Source: Candidatus Hydrogenedentota bacterium
Lineage (GTDB): Bacteria; Hydrogenedentota; Hydrogenedentia; Hydrogenedentales; SLHB01
DNA length: 64,000 bases
Direction: 5' to 3'
Assembly: GCA_020848835.1 (NCBI GenBank)
Contig: JADLHJ010000084.1
Span: 22,914 to 86,913, forward strand
This document shows positions 56,264 through 64,000 of this stretch, in pieces. How positions within the stretch are numbered: position 1 is the stretch's first letter; each line of letters opens with the position of its first letter. The notes beneath the pieces were generated by a model, which saw nothing but the letters and a program-made list of their open reading frames with translations, was not told where the DNA came from and ran no database searches. Position numbers and translations under genes: made by a program.

Positions 56264-56999
56264 CGTACATATTTCCTCTTAAGTTCCGGCCACCATCGAC
56301 ATAAATTGTCTGACCGGTAACGAAATCGCTCTTCATTAAAAAGACTGCGGCAGCCGCGACATCCTCAGCGTTTCCGTAACGGTTCAACGCATTTGAGGAA
56401 GCCAGACCCGCGAGATACGACTCGTCCTTGCCAGCCGGAGGCAGCACGAGACCCGGCGCAATGCCGTTTACGCGAAACCGCGGGGCCAACTCGACCGCCA
56501 TAACGCGAGTCAAGGTATGCAGCATGCGCTTGCTCAAATGATACGCGAAGTGCTTCTTGTCATAGTCCGCGATCATACAATCAATCATATTCACGATCGC
56601 ACCCTCGCCTCCTTTAGCATGAAGCGCGCGCGCCAACAGCGCGGGGGAGAGGGCATGCAAATTGATATTGTCATGAACCTCGTCTGGATTGAATTCCACG
56701 AAGGTCGATTCAGGAAACACCGACGCGCTGTTCACTAAGAGTTCGACACGTCCGGCCAGGGCTGACGCACGCTCCACTATGTCCGCAGCGTTCTTAGGGT
56801 CTGCCAAATTGCCTTGCACGGTCCACGCGCGCACGCCCAATTGCGAAATGGCATGCGCGGTCTGTTCGGCCTCAACCGCGGAACCGCCGTAATGAACGAC
56901 AACGCCGCAGCCCTCATGCGCCAGCGCAAGTCCAATCGCGCGCCCCAACCGCTTCGCGCCACCGGTTACAAGCGCAGTATTACCGCCAAGATCGATCAT
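56256..56999 (-). CDS. short-chain dehydrogenase, FolM/pteridine-reductase-like
   Basis: The protein has 247 residues. The NAD(P)-binding motif TGGAKRLGRAIGLALA is of the pteridine-reductase type (TGGarRLG). NSAS is followed by a catalytic Ser/Tyr/Lys region with Y-x3-K in YHLSK. Being first in an operon with folB, folK and folE, it probably reduces a dihydropterin or dihydrofolate. FabG-type activity is a weaker alternative. Confidence 0.82.
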   Translation of the reverse strand: MIDLGGNTALVTGGAKRLGRAIGLALAHEGCGVVVHYGGSAVEAEQTAHAISQLGVRAWTVQGNLADPKNAADIVERASALAGRVELLVNSASVFPESTFVEFNPDEVHDNINLHALSPALLARALHAKGGEGAIVNMIDCMIADYDKKHFAYHLSKRMLHTLTRVMAVELAPRFRVNGIAPGLVLPPAGKDESYLAGLASSNALNRYGNAEDVAAAAVFLMKSDFVTGQTIYVDGGRNLRGNMYGG

Positions 57000-57036
57000 G
57001 ATGAAAAGTATTGCACAACCGCGCGTACGATGCCCC

Positions 57037-58536
57037 CTAGTGCGGCGCGCCGGTGGGGGGGACGGTCGAGTTTTCGTCTACCCACACTTCTTCCGCTCCG
57101 GATGTTTTTGGCGCTTCAAACTCGCCCTCGGTAAGCGCCGCAGCGCCGACGCGCTTGAGTCCGTTTAACGCGGCAATTTTGTACGCTTCCGCGAGCGTGG
57201 GGTAATTGAAAACCGTATCCACAAAGTAACTGATGGATCCGCCGAACGACATCACGGCCTGTCCGATATGCAGCAACTCTGAAGCGCCGTCTCCGATGAT
57301 ATGCACACCGAGAAGTTTGCCCGTTTTTTGGTGAAACACGAGCTTCAACATACCTGTCTCGTCGCCCATGATCTTGCCCTTCGAGACTTCGCGATAGCGT
57401 GCAATGCCAATTTCATAGGGCACTTCTTCTTCCATCAGCTCGCGCTCGGTCTTGCCAACCATGGATATTTCAGGGATCGTGTAGATGCCATACGGCAGCA
57501 GTTGCGCTTCCACCTTAAACGGCACTCCAAAGGCCCGGCACGCCGCCTGGCGCCCTTGTTCCATTGACGTAGACGCGAGCGCGGGAAAGCCAATAATATC
57601 GCCGGCCGCGTAGATATGCGGCACGTTGGTCTGCAAATTCTCGTTCACTTCAATCAGCCCGCGCGAACACGACTTCACGCCCGCGGCATCTAAGTTCAGT
57701 GCTTCAATAGCCCCTGCACGACCCGACGCAAACAGCAACATATCCGTCTTGATTTCACGGCCATTCGCAAGCGTCGTAACTACCTTCCGGTTCTCGTCCT
57801 CGCGAATTTCTTTAAAGTCCTTTCCGAGATACAGGGTCACGCGTTCGTTCCGCATGTGATAGGTTAACGCCTCATTGATCTCCACATCTACAAATCGAAA
57901 CAACTCCGTGCGCCGGTCGAGCAACCGCGTGTCCACGCCAATCGTCGCGAACATGCACGCGTATTCGGTCCCGATAACCCCCGCCCCGACAACCAGCATG
58001 CTCTTCGGTAAGGTATCCATATCGAAATCGCGCTCGAAGAGGCGATCCGTATCGATAATATTTCGATTGTTGAAGGGCACGCGATCTGCCCGGTAAGGGA
58101 CGGTACCGGCCGCGATGAGAATTTTGTCCGCCTCTAGCGTCGTCACGTGGTCCGAGTTGGTGACGGCAACGGTGTTCGGCCCTTCAAACCGTGCGATACC
58201 GGAGACAATCTCGACACCCGTGCGCATCATACGATCGCGCGCCACTTCGACTTCGTGTTGAATTACCTGGTTGATGCGTAGGCGCAGCTCGCCAAAGGTC
58301 ACGCGCCGCTTCACCGCATAGCTGCGGCCGTAGGCATGCCGGTGGCGGAACCCTGAAAAATGCAGGATGGCCTCGCGCAATGTCTTACTGGGAATGGTGC
58401 CGAGATTCGCGCACACCCCACCGACAACTTCCTGTTTCTCCACAATAACCACGCGCTTGCCGAGCTTCACGCCCTGAATCGCCGCGCGCTGTCCCGCCGG
58501 CCCCGATCCAATGACAAGCAGATCGAACTTCTGCAT
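57037..58536 (-). CDS. sthA: soluble pyridine nucleotide transhydrogenase-like flavoprotein
   Basis: The protein has 499 residues. FAD motif IGSGPAGQRAA is at the start. The redox-disulfide position reads GGVCANLGTIPSK, with a single Cys, the hallmark of SthA rather than lipoamide dehydrogenase. The NAD motif VVGAGVIGTEYACMFA is in the middle and the dimer domain is at the end. A C-terminal extension (about 30 residues) is unusual. It exchanges reducing power between NADH and NADP. Confidence 0.9.
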   Translation of the reverse strand: MQKFDLLVIGSGPAGQRAAIQGVKLGKRVVIVEKQEVVGGVCANLGTIPSKTLREAILHFSGFRHRHAYGRSYAVKRRVTFGELRLRINQVIQHEVEVARDRMMRTGVEIVSGIARFEGPNTVAVTNSDHVTTLEADKILIAAGTVPYRADRVPFNNRNIIDTDRLFERDFDMDTLPKSMLVVGAGVIGTEYACMFATIGVDTRLLDRRTELFRFVDVEINEALTYHMRNERVTLYLGKDFKEIREDENRKVVTTLANGREIKTDMLLFASGRAGAIEALNLDAAGVKSCSRGLIEVNENLQTNVPHIYAAGDIIGFPALASTSMEQGRQAACRAFGVPFKVEAQLLPYGIYTIPEISMVGKTERELMEEEVPYEIGIARYREVSKGKIMGDETGMLKLVFHQKTGKLLGVHIIGDGASELLHIGQAVMSFGGSISYFVDTVFNYPTLAEAYKIAALNGLKRVGAAALTEGEFEAPKTSGAEEVWVDENSTVPPTGAPH

Positions 58537-58593
58537 TCAGCCTACCCCTTTTTCCCCAGTCTCGCCCTGCACGAATTGCTCGTACGCTCGCCC

Positions 58594-58667
58594 GTAATTT
58601 TAATCGTAATCGTACTCGTAATCGATCTTATCTTCCCAACTCGTTCCCAAGCTCCGGCTTGGGAACG
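58594..58667. repeat. intergenic repeat block: short-period tract and GTTCCCAAGC palindrome
   Basis: A tract built on TAATCGTAATCGTACTCGTA (about 58594-58627) precedes a perfect palindrome CGTTCCCAAGC-TCCG-GCTTGGGAACG (58642-58667). Variants of the palindrome occur at 47675-47699. Such motifs are dispersed in planctomycete-like and other genomes. It lies between the sthA start and the aminotransferase stop. Confidence 0.75.
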
Positions 58668-58671
58668 CGCT

Positions 58672-59868
58672 TCACCGTCTGCAACATTTCCGTATGGACT
58701 CCACCAAATAATCCACGGCCTCGTTCGTCAACCGCGGATGAAGCGGCAGCGTCACCTGGCACTCAAATATCGCTTCCGCATTCGGAAATTGCCCGCGCTT
58801 AAACCCGCGCCGCTGAAACGCCGTTGACCAATGGAGTGGAATATAGTGTGTGCCAATTTTGATCCCGTGCTCATTAATCATCGTCGCAATGAACTGGTCC
58901 TTGTTCATTCCAAATTCAGCCGCATCGATGCGCAAGGGGAACAAATGAAATACGTGCTTGTTGCCCGGCTGCACGGTCGGCAATGTTAATCCAGGAACAT
59001 CTTCGAGCCCATCACAAATAAGATCCGCGATATCAATTCGACGCTGGTTCATCACATCCAGCTTGCGCAATTGAATGCTGCCCACCGCAGCCTGAATATC
59101 CGTCATACGGAAGTTGTACCCGCAATCGTCGAAGTCCTGCCACCACGGCCGGTCGCCAACGGGAAACTTCTCCGGGTCAAGCGAGCAATACTTCGTGCTC
59201 GCGCCGTGCACCCGCGTGCAATGCGATCGATACAGCGCAATCCGCTCGAACAGCGCGGGATCATTGGTCGTGATCATCCCGCCTTCACCGAGCGTGGACA
59301 TATTCTTCTGCTCGTGAAAACTGAAACAACCCGTCGCGCCCATGCTACCCGCCTTGCGCCCACGATACTCCGCGCCAATCGCGTGGCATGCATCTTCAAC
59401 AACACCGAAGCCGTACTTCTTTGACAGCGCGAGAATTGCGTCCATATCACAACATTGACCGTACAAATGTACGGGTAAAACGGCCTTGGTGTTTGCAGTC
59501 AGACTGGCCTCAATTTGCGACGCGTCGATATTGCAGGTCGCCAGGTCAACATCCACAAAATCGACCTCTGCGCCCAGCGTCGCGCCCGCGGCTGCTGTCG
59601 CGATCCAGGTCAGCGGCGTAGTCAATACGCGATCGCCCTTACTAACGCCTAGCCCCAGCAACGACAAAAACAGCGCCGCCGTTCCGTTAGAGCAGGCACG
59701 CGCATATTCAGTCCCGCAATACGCGGCAAATTCCTTCTCAAAAGCGATGCACGCGTTTCCGCTCGTCGGTGCCTGTTTATTGAGAACGTCGATCAGCGCG
59801 CGCGCTTCGTCCTCGCCATATGTCGAGCCAAACTTGCTCTCCAACTCGAATCGAATCGCAGCCATCAC
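58672..59868 (-). CDS. DegT/DnrJ/EryC1/StrS-family sugar aminotransferase
   Basis: The protein has 398 residues. The PLP-lysine segment is GCFSFHEQKNMSTLGEGGMI, preceded by VEDACHAIGAEYRG. It aminates keto-sugar nucleotides for surface polysaccharides or lipid decoration. It overlaps the RmlD-like gene by four bases. The exact sugar is unknown. Confidence 0.93.
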   Translation of the reverse strand: MMAAIRFELESKFGSTYGEDEARALIDVLNKQAPTSGNACIAFEKEFAAYCGTEYARACSNGTAALFLSLLGLGVSKGDRVLTTPLTWIATAAAGATLGAEVDFVDVDLATCNIDASQIEASLTANTKAVLPVHLYGQCCDMDAILALSKKYGFGVVEDACHAIGAEYRGRKAGSMGATGCFSFHEQKNMSTLGEGGMITTNDPALFERIALYRSHCTRVHGASTKYCSLDPEKFPVGDRPWWQDFDDCGYNFRMTDIQAAVGSIQLRKLDVMNQRRIDIADLICDGLEDVPGLTLPTVQPGNKHVFHLFPLRIDAAEFGMNKDQFIATMINEHGIKIGTHYIPLHWSTAFQRRGFKRGQFPNAEAIFECQVTLPLHPRLTNEAVDYLVESIRKCCRR

Positions 59869-60767
59869 ACACGCCCTTTCGCCGCGGCAAGAACTAGTTC
59901 GAGTCCGTCTTCTAACCCCGCCATCGGCGTCTTAAGAATTTCTTTGGCCTTGGAATTATCCAGGGACACGTCGCGCGGACGCGGCGCGCGCCCCGGAATG
60001 CCCGAAGGGTCCTGCGCAATAATCAGTTCCTGCGGCAATTCCAAACGCTTCGCGATGCGCCTCATCATCTCGTAGCGATTGAGTCTGTCGTTCCCGCTCA
60101 GATGCACGATGCCGCGATACTCGTGCCCGGCCAGTTCCGTCAATGCGCGCCCTAGCGTGATGACATCGACCGGCGTGCGGACTTCATTCTCCGGCGTGGT
60201 CACTTGCTTGCCTTCGCGTAGCGCACTGGCCATGCGCGACACAAACGAATTGCCCTCGCCGAGTACGGGCAACCCCATCACCAGCGCCACGCGCGCGATG
60301 ACATGGTTCCCGCCAAACTCCTGAATCGCTTTCTCAGCCCGCACTTTCGTGTCGGCATAGAAATTAATCGGACGCGGTTTGTCTTTCTCGGTATACATGC
60401 CGCGCTCGCCGTCGAAGACCGTATCCGTGGACAGAAAAATGAACCGCGTATCGTGGTCCCAGCACAGCTCCGCAAGATCGTGCGCATAGGTATAGTTCAC
60501 GCGGGTAGCCAGTTCGCGGTTCGCTTCGCACAGATCGATGTCCGCGATCGCCGCCGTATGGATCACCGCTGCTGGTTCAATGTCGTGAAATACACCGTGA
60601 AAGGCGTCCATATCCATCGGATCGAAGGAATGCCAGACCAGCCCTTCACGCTCGACAGGCGCTACCCCGCGCGACGCCGCATGCACTTCCCAGGGCCCTG
60701 CCGCCGCATGAATGATGCTTCCCGCAACAAACCCGTTCGCCCCCGTCAACAACAGGCGCTTCGCCAT
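59865..60767 (-). CDS. RmlD-like NAD(P)-dependent sugar-nucleotide reductase/epimerase
   Basis: The protein has 300 residues. The N-terminal TGANGFVAGSII motif is NAD(P)-binding. The catalytic Thr and YxxxK (FYADTK) are present. VFDGERGMYTEKDKPRPIN is typical of dTDP-4-dehydrorhamnose reductase relatives. Its stop overlaps the DegT aminotransferase start, so the two probably work on the same nucleotide sugar. Confidence 0.88.
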   Translation of the reverse strand: MAKRLLLTGANGFVAGSIIHAAAGPWEVHAASRGVAPVEREGLVWHSFDPMDMDAFHGVFHDIEPAAVIHTAAIADIDLCEANRELATRVNYTYAHDLAELCWDHDTRFIFLSTDTVFDGERGMYTEKDKPRPINFYADTKVRAEKAIQEFGGNHVIARVALVMGLPVLGEGNSFVSRMASALREGKQVTTPENEVRTPVDVITLGRALTELAGHEYRGIVHLSGNDRLNRYEMMRRIAKRLELPQELIIAQDPSGIPGRAPRPRDVSLDNSKAKEILKTPMAGLEDGLELVLAAAKGRV

Positions 60768-60849
60768 AACTTACCCCGCTTTTCTACTGCCAAACAAAAG
60801 AGCAGTATACGGGCAAATCTCCGCTGCGTAAAACCGCGCCGCCGGCACG

Positions 60850-62520
60850 CTACCGTTTCTTTAACAGGTAGATCGCGCCACGCTTACCTCGCAGCCACGA
60901 ATCGTAATTGACCGCCTCAAGCGACTCGTACCCATCTCGTTCGAGAAACGAGACCGCGTACACGTCTTCCAATACCCACCATGGACGCTCGCCCGAATAG
61001 TCAATCGCCTTCTCCGGATGCGCCTCCCGATACTCTGCGCTGGTGTACACGCCGTTGAATTCATACCCGCCATCGATCTGTTCGTTGTGCGCGCCGTACT
61101 TCGTGCGCAGAAGATCGATGGCAGTCCAACGAGCGCGATTCCACGCGAGATAATCCTGAACTGAAGCTGCGGAGAAGCCATAGAAAACAATCACTAATCC
61201 TGCCGCAACAATCCTCACAGACCGAGGAATACACCGCAGTCCCGCCGCACTCAGTATGAACAGCGGTACCATGCCCGGAAGCAAGTACCGGTCGAAGTAG
61301 ATCGTCAACGCAGGATTTAGCGGGCTTACCAGCAGCAATGCAGCCCAGGAATACAAAAACCAATACTGCGCGCGGCGCGGTGCGTATCCTGCGCGTAGTT
61401 GCTTCTTCCAAAACAAGGGGCCCCGCAGTCCGCGCCAGCTCGCAAACAGTACCCCTGCGCTCAACGCCGCGACGAACGAAATCGCGTACCACGCGCCAAA
61501 TCCCAAACTGACTGGCGCCCACAATCGATTCGCAAAGTACGTGTCATACAGCGTAAGCGGGCCAACATAGAGATCCCGAAGCATGTTGGGCAGCAAATAA
61601 GGCAACGGAAGCGCGCCCAGCGCCATCGCCAACGAATAGAATCCCATACAAACTAAAATTCGCGCCCATTGTCCAATTCTTATTCGTCGCGGATGACGCA
61701 CCATGCGCGAGGCCTGCACTGTGGTCAGAGGAAGCAGGAACAATCCAATGTAAAGTGGAATTGAATACAGCGCATTGATCGCAAGTCCGATTTGCTGCGC
61801 ACGCGAAATGTTGCCTGCGATCCCGATTCGTTGCAGCGGATTGTCCGGCATAGTGCGTAACACCGCATAGGTCAGTACCACTACAATCCAGGGAGCTACA
61901 AACGCCGCAACGCGATATGCACCCGGACGAATCAGCGCACGTCGATTCGCGACGAGCAACGACAAAACAAATGCGATACTCGCCAGCACACCGTACTGCC
62001 GGTTGCTAAAAGCCAACACCCCAAACGCGCTGCCCAGAAACACATCCAACACATGCCCACGCCGCAGTGCGCGAAGATAGAAATATCCCGAGGCGGCCAT
62101 CAGCGCGATATAAGGCACCTCCGTCATGAACGTATAGGAAAGGTTCATGAACAGCGGGTTTGCGAACAGCATCGCACCGCAAAACAACGCCACGTTCCGC
62201 GACGCCCCGAGTTCCCGCGCGCATTTCGCTGTGAGGCATACGGCGACTACCGCCAGCACCAGCGTCGAAACACGAAGCACGGTATACGAATAACCAAAAA
62301 TTAAGCAGAACGCCGCCCCCCAATACGTCTGGAAAATCCCATACGCCGCACGATACGGATGCGCCACGTATCCGTGGCCGTCAAGAAGCGTCTTCACGGG
62401 GATCGCGTAGACCCAATCGTCGTTCAATGGAAAATCACCGGTGGGAGGGACCAGCAAAACGGTGAGAAAAACTAACGCGAGCAAAGGAAACAGAAGGGAG
62501 CGACGCAATACGCGCATCAT
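60850..62520 (-). CDS. GT-C glycosyltransferase, ArnT/GT39-like, multi-pass membrane
   Basis: The protein has 556 residues. The N-terminal membrane helix is followed by the catalytic-type loop PTGDFPLNDDWVYAI, with an Asp pair as in GT39/ArnT. About 11 helices and a C-terminal soluble domain follow. It should transfer a sugar from a polyprenyl-phosphate donor on the periplasmic side. It starts 10 bases after the upstream secreted Ala-rich gene. Confidence 0.8.
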   Translation of the reverse strand: MMRVLRRSLLFPLLALVFLTVLLVPPTGDFPLNDDWVYAIPVKTLLDGHGYVAHPYRAAYGIFQTYWGAAFCLIFGYSYTVLRVSTLVLAVVAVCLTAKCARELGASRNVALFCGAMLFANPLFMNLSYTFMTEVPYIALMAASGYFYLRALRRGHVLDVFLGSAFGVLAFSNRQYGVLASIAFVLSLLVANRRALIRPGAYRVAAFVAPWIVVVLTYAVLRTMPDNPLQRIGIAGNISRAQQIGLAINALYSIPLYIGLFLLPLTTVQASRMVRHPRRIRIGQWARILVCMGFYSLAMALGALPLPYLLPNMLRDLYVGPLTLYDTYFANRLWAPVSLGFGAWYAISFVAALSAGVLFASWRGLRGPLFWKKQLRAGYAPRRAQYWFLYSWAALLLVSPLNPALTIYFDRYLLPGMVPLFILSAAGLRCIPRSVRIVAAGLVIVFYGFSAASVQDYLAWNRARWTAIDLLRTKYGAHNEQIDGGYEFNGVYTSAEYREAHPEKAIDYSGERPWWVLEDVYAVSFLERDGYESLEAVNYDSWLRGKRGAIYLLKKR

Positions 62521-62530
62521 AAAATGGCCA

Positions 62531-63139
62531 CTAATACTTCTTTTTCGCTTTCGTCGAAGTCTCGGGAGCAGATGAAGCAGCAGGAGCTGGCGCAGATTCC
62601 GCAGCCGTTTCCGCCGTCGTTGACTTCTTCTTCGTCTCCGGCTTCCATTCCTGCAAATGAAGCCCCACCGCCTTTATCCCCTCAACTTCGCCCGATTCAA
62701 TTCGCCGGTCGATTTCGTCAAACGGAATCGGCTGATTGTCTTCGGTGTAAAAATATGCGCCGCCCTCTTTGCGCATCGCCCGCAACGTCTCCACATCCGC
62801 CGCCCGCGTCGCTTTCTCCTCCGGCGTTTCAGGCCGAGGCGCAGCAGGTTTCGCGGCAGGCGCAGTCGCCTTCTTAGCGGTCGGCTTCGCTTCTGCACTC
62901 CCGCTGCCGGAAGCTGTGTCTCCCGCGTCTTCAATCTTCGCGCGCGGCGCCGACGGCATCAACTCTTTCTGCATCTCCAACTGCTTCGAATCAACCGTCT
63001 CAACCGCACCTTTGGAATCCTTCACCGTGAACTGACCATTTCGCCCTACGAGGTCTGTCGCGTAGGCGAAAACGAAACTATTCATGCTCACAGCAATCCA
63101 TGCGAAACTTACAATCGAATTGACTCGAAACCGGCTCAT
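62531..63139 (-). CDS. secreted Ala/Pro/Lys-rich hypothetical protein
   Basis: The protein has 202 residues. The signal peptide ends near FAYATD. Low-complexity Ala/Pro/Lys-rich linkers (AEAKPTAKKATAPAAKPAAP) flank a small folded segment (residues about 115-160, GGAYFYTEDNQPIPFDEIDR). The end is Lys-rich (TSTKAKKKY). No family is recognised. It is first in the surface-glycan operon. Confidence 0.6.
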   Translation of the reverse strand: MSRFRVNSIVSFAWIAVSMNSFVFAYATDLVGRNGQFTVKDSKGAVETVDSKQLEMQKELMPSAPRAKIEDAGDTASGSGSAEAKPTAKKATAPAAKPAAPRPETPEEKATRAADVETLRAMRKEGGAYFYTEDNQPIPFDEIDRRIESGEVEGIKAVGLHLQEWKPETKKKSTTAETAAESAPAPAASSAPETSTKAKKKY

Positions 63140-63248
63140 CGTGGGCTGCCTCTTATGCTACCATCGAAAAAAGTATAACACGTCTTTTCAAGCGGCCGGA
63201 CGGGAATTCCAGCACACATCGCGTCCATTGCCGAGGGGGAACTCTTAT

Positions 63249-64000
63249 ATGCTGCGAACACTAATCGCCTGTATTGCATGCATTGCGATGGATTGCCCGG
63301 CTCACGCATTACTTTCGCTGCCAGAGCTGCCTGCGGCCAGTCTCGCGCCTGCGCCGTATAATGGCGATTGGCTGGTTTCGACGCCGACAACAAAAGCAGG
63401 CATATTTCGCGGGGATGACGCGCGCGAAATCGTGATGACCAACGGCCTCGTGCGCCGCGTCTGGCGCATCACGCCCAACTGTGCCACCATCGCATTCGAC
63501 AATCTGATGACTGGTGACCCCATGGTACGCGGTGTAAAACCCGAGGCCGTCGTCGAATTAGATGGACGGCGCTACAACATCGGTGGCCTCAATGGCCAGC
63601 CGGACTACGCGTACCTAAAACGCGAATGGGTCGATTCACTCACGGGTGACGCCGACGCCTTTCAACTCGTCGGTATTGAAACGGGCCAAACCATTGAGCG
63701 ATTTCCGTGGAATCGTGTGCGGAGGCATGACGCCGCGCTCGCATGGCCACCAAGGGGCGTCTCGCTCACGTTTCGATATGCGCCGCCGAAAGACGTACTC
63801 CCTGGCCTGACGGTATCCGTCCATTACGAAATGTACGATGGAATTCCGCTCGTCGCGAAGTGGATATCCATCGCGAACAACGGCAAGAAACCGATCCAGC
63901 TCGACACGTTTACCAGCGAGATTCTTGCAGCAGTCGAAGTGGACTCAAGCGTCGACGTTCGCGATCAATGGAATTATCCCAACATCCACATCGAGACGGA
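63249..64000 (+). CDS. secreted glycosidase-like protein (partial; runs off the window)
   Basis: A frame opens at ATG 63249 and stays open to 64000, so at least 250 residues are seen. A signal peptide (MLRTLIACIACIAMDCPAHA) comes first. The following beta-rich region (MTNGLVRRVWRITPN, then VELDGRRYNIGGLNG and SVHYEMYDGIPLVAKWISI) looks like the N-terminal super-sandwich of GH36-type alpha-galactosidases. The catalytic domain would lie beyond the window. Confidence 0.6.
   Translation, partial: MLRTLIACIACIAMDCPAHALLSLPELPAASLAPAPYNGDWLVSTPTTKAGIFRGDDAREIVMTNGLVRRVWRITPNCATIAFDNLMTGDPMVRGVKPEAVVELDGRRYNIGGLNGQPDYAYLKREWVDSLTGDADAFQLVGIETGQTIERFPWNRVRRHDAALAWPPRGVSLTFRYAPPKDVLPGLTVSVHYEMYDGIPLVAKWISIANNGKKPIQLDTFTSEILAAVEVDSSVDVRDQWNYPNIHIET

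Overview
The window is bacterial chromosomal DNA, moderately GC-rich and densely coded on both strands, with many 4-base start/stop overlaps (ATGA, GTGA). The gene mix points to a free-living Gram-negative bacterium of the Planctomycetota/Hydrogenedentota type: a PQQ-repeat protein of the WPxWRGP kind, a DUF1080 protein, PIG-L, a pseudopilin with an H-x9-DG motif, a membrane Ser/Thr kinase, an ELWxxDGT repeat protein, many lipoproteins, a GH4 enzyme and a type III polyketide synthase. The phylum is inferred from gene content only, with low confidence.

Layout. 1-8.7 kb: envelope lipoproteins and membrane proteins, PIG-L deacetylase, HAD phosphatase, a GT87-like protein, an orphan 424-aa protein and a PQQ-repeat protein. 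8.7-13.2 kb: a secreted PKD-PKD-SUMF1 protein, a glycosidase-like protein and a DUF1080 protein. 13.2-16.5 kb: tRNA-Asp, a lipoprotein and leuS. 16.6-24.1 kb: a signalling locus in which a transmembrane Ser/Thr kinase, an exported ELWxxDGT repeat protein and an FHA-GAF-AAA+ sigma54 activator overlap as one operon. It is followed by a terminator and a near-consensus sigma54 promoter driving three tiny genes (a lone Fis-like helix-turn-helix, an acidic protein, a tail-anchored protein), then a strongly structured non-coding stretch. This is the most unusual part of the window. 24.2-30.2 kb: an esterase, acylphosphatase, HEAT-repeat, GH4 and PHP genes, and a beta-helix protein.

30.3-35.7 kb: thiC with a rhodanese gene, then methyltransferase, FAD reductase/monooxygenase and type III PKS (an alkylresorcinol/quinone-type cluster). 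35.8-42 kb: a ParDE-type toxin-antitoxin pair, dus, an araD-like aldolase, mutS, a perfect 28-bp inverted repeat, a hemolysin III family gene and a Cys/His-rich orphan. 42.2-47.5 kb: an FMN-riboswitch-controlled riboflavin operon (ribD-ribE-ribBA-orf-ribH-nusB-PHP) read leftward. 47.5-48 kb: a repeat-rich gap. 48-54.8 kb: an acyltransferase-like membrane protein, a thioesterase, a 40-aa small ORF, assimilatory sulfate reduction (APS reductase, sulfite reductase), a pseudopilin with a long structured leader, and a DUF6607-like lipoprotein. 54.8-57 kb: a folate/pterin operon (folM-like SDR, folB, folK, folE). 57-63.1 kb: a transhydrogenase, intergenic repeats, and a sugar/surface-glycan operon (secreted Ala-rich protein, GT-C glycosyltransferase, RmlD-like SDR, DegT aminotransferase). 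63.2-64 kb: the 5' part of a secreted glycosidase-like gene that runs off the end.

All calls come from reading the sequence; no database search was run.
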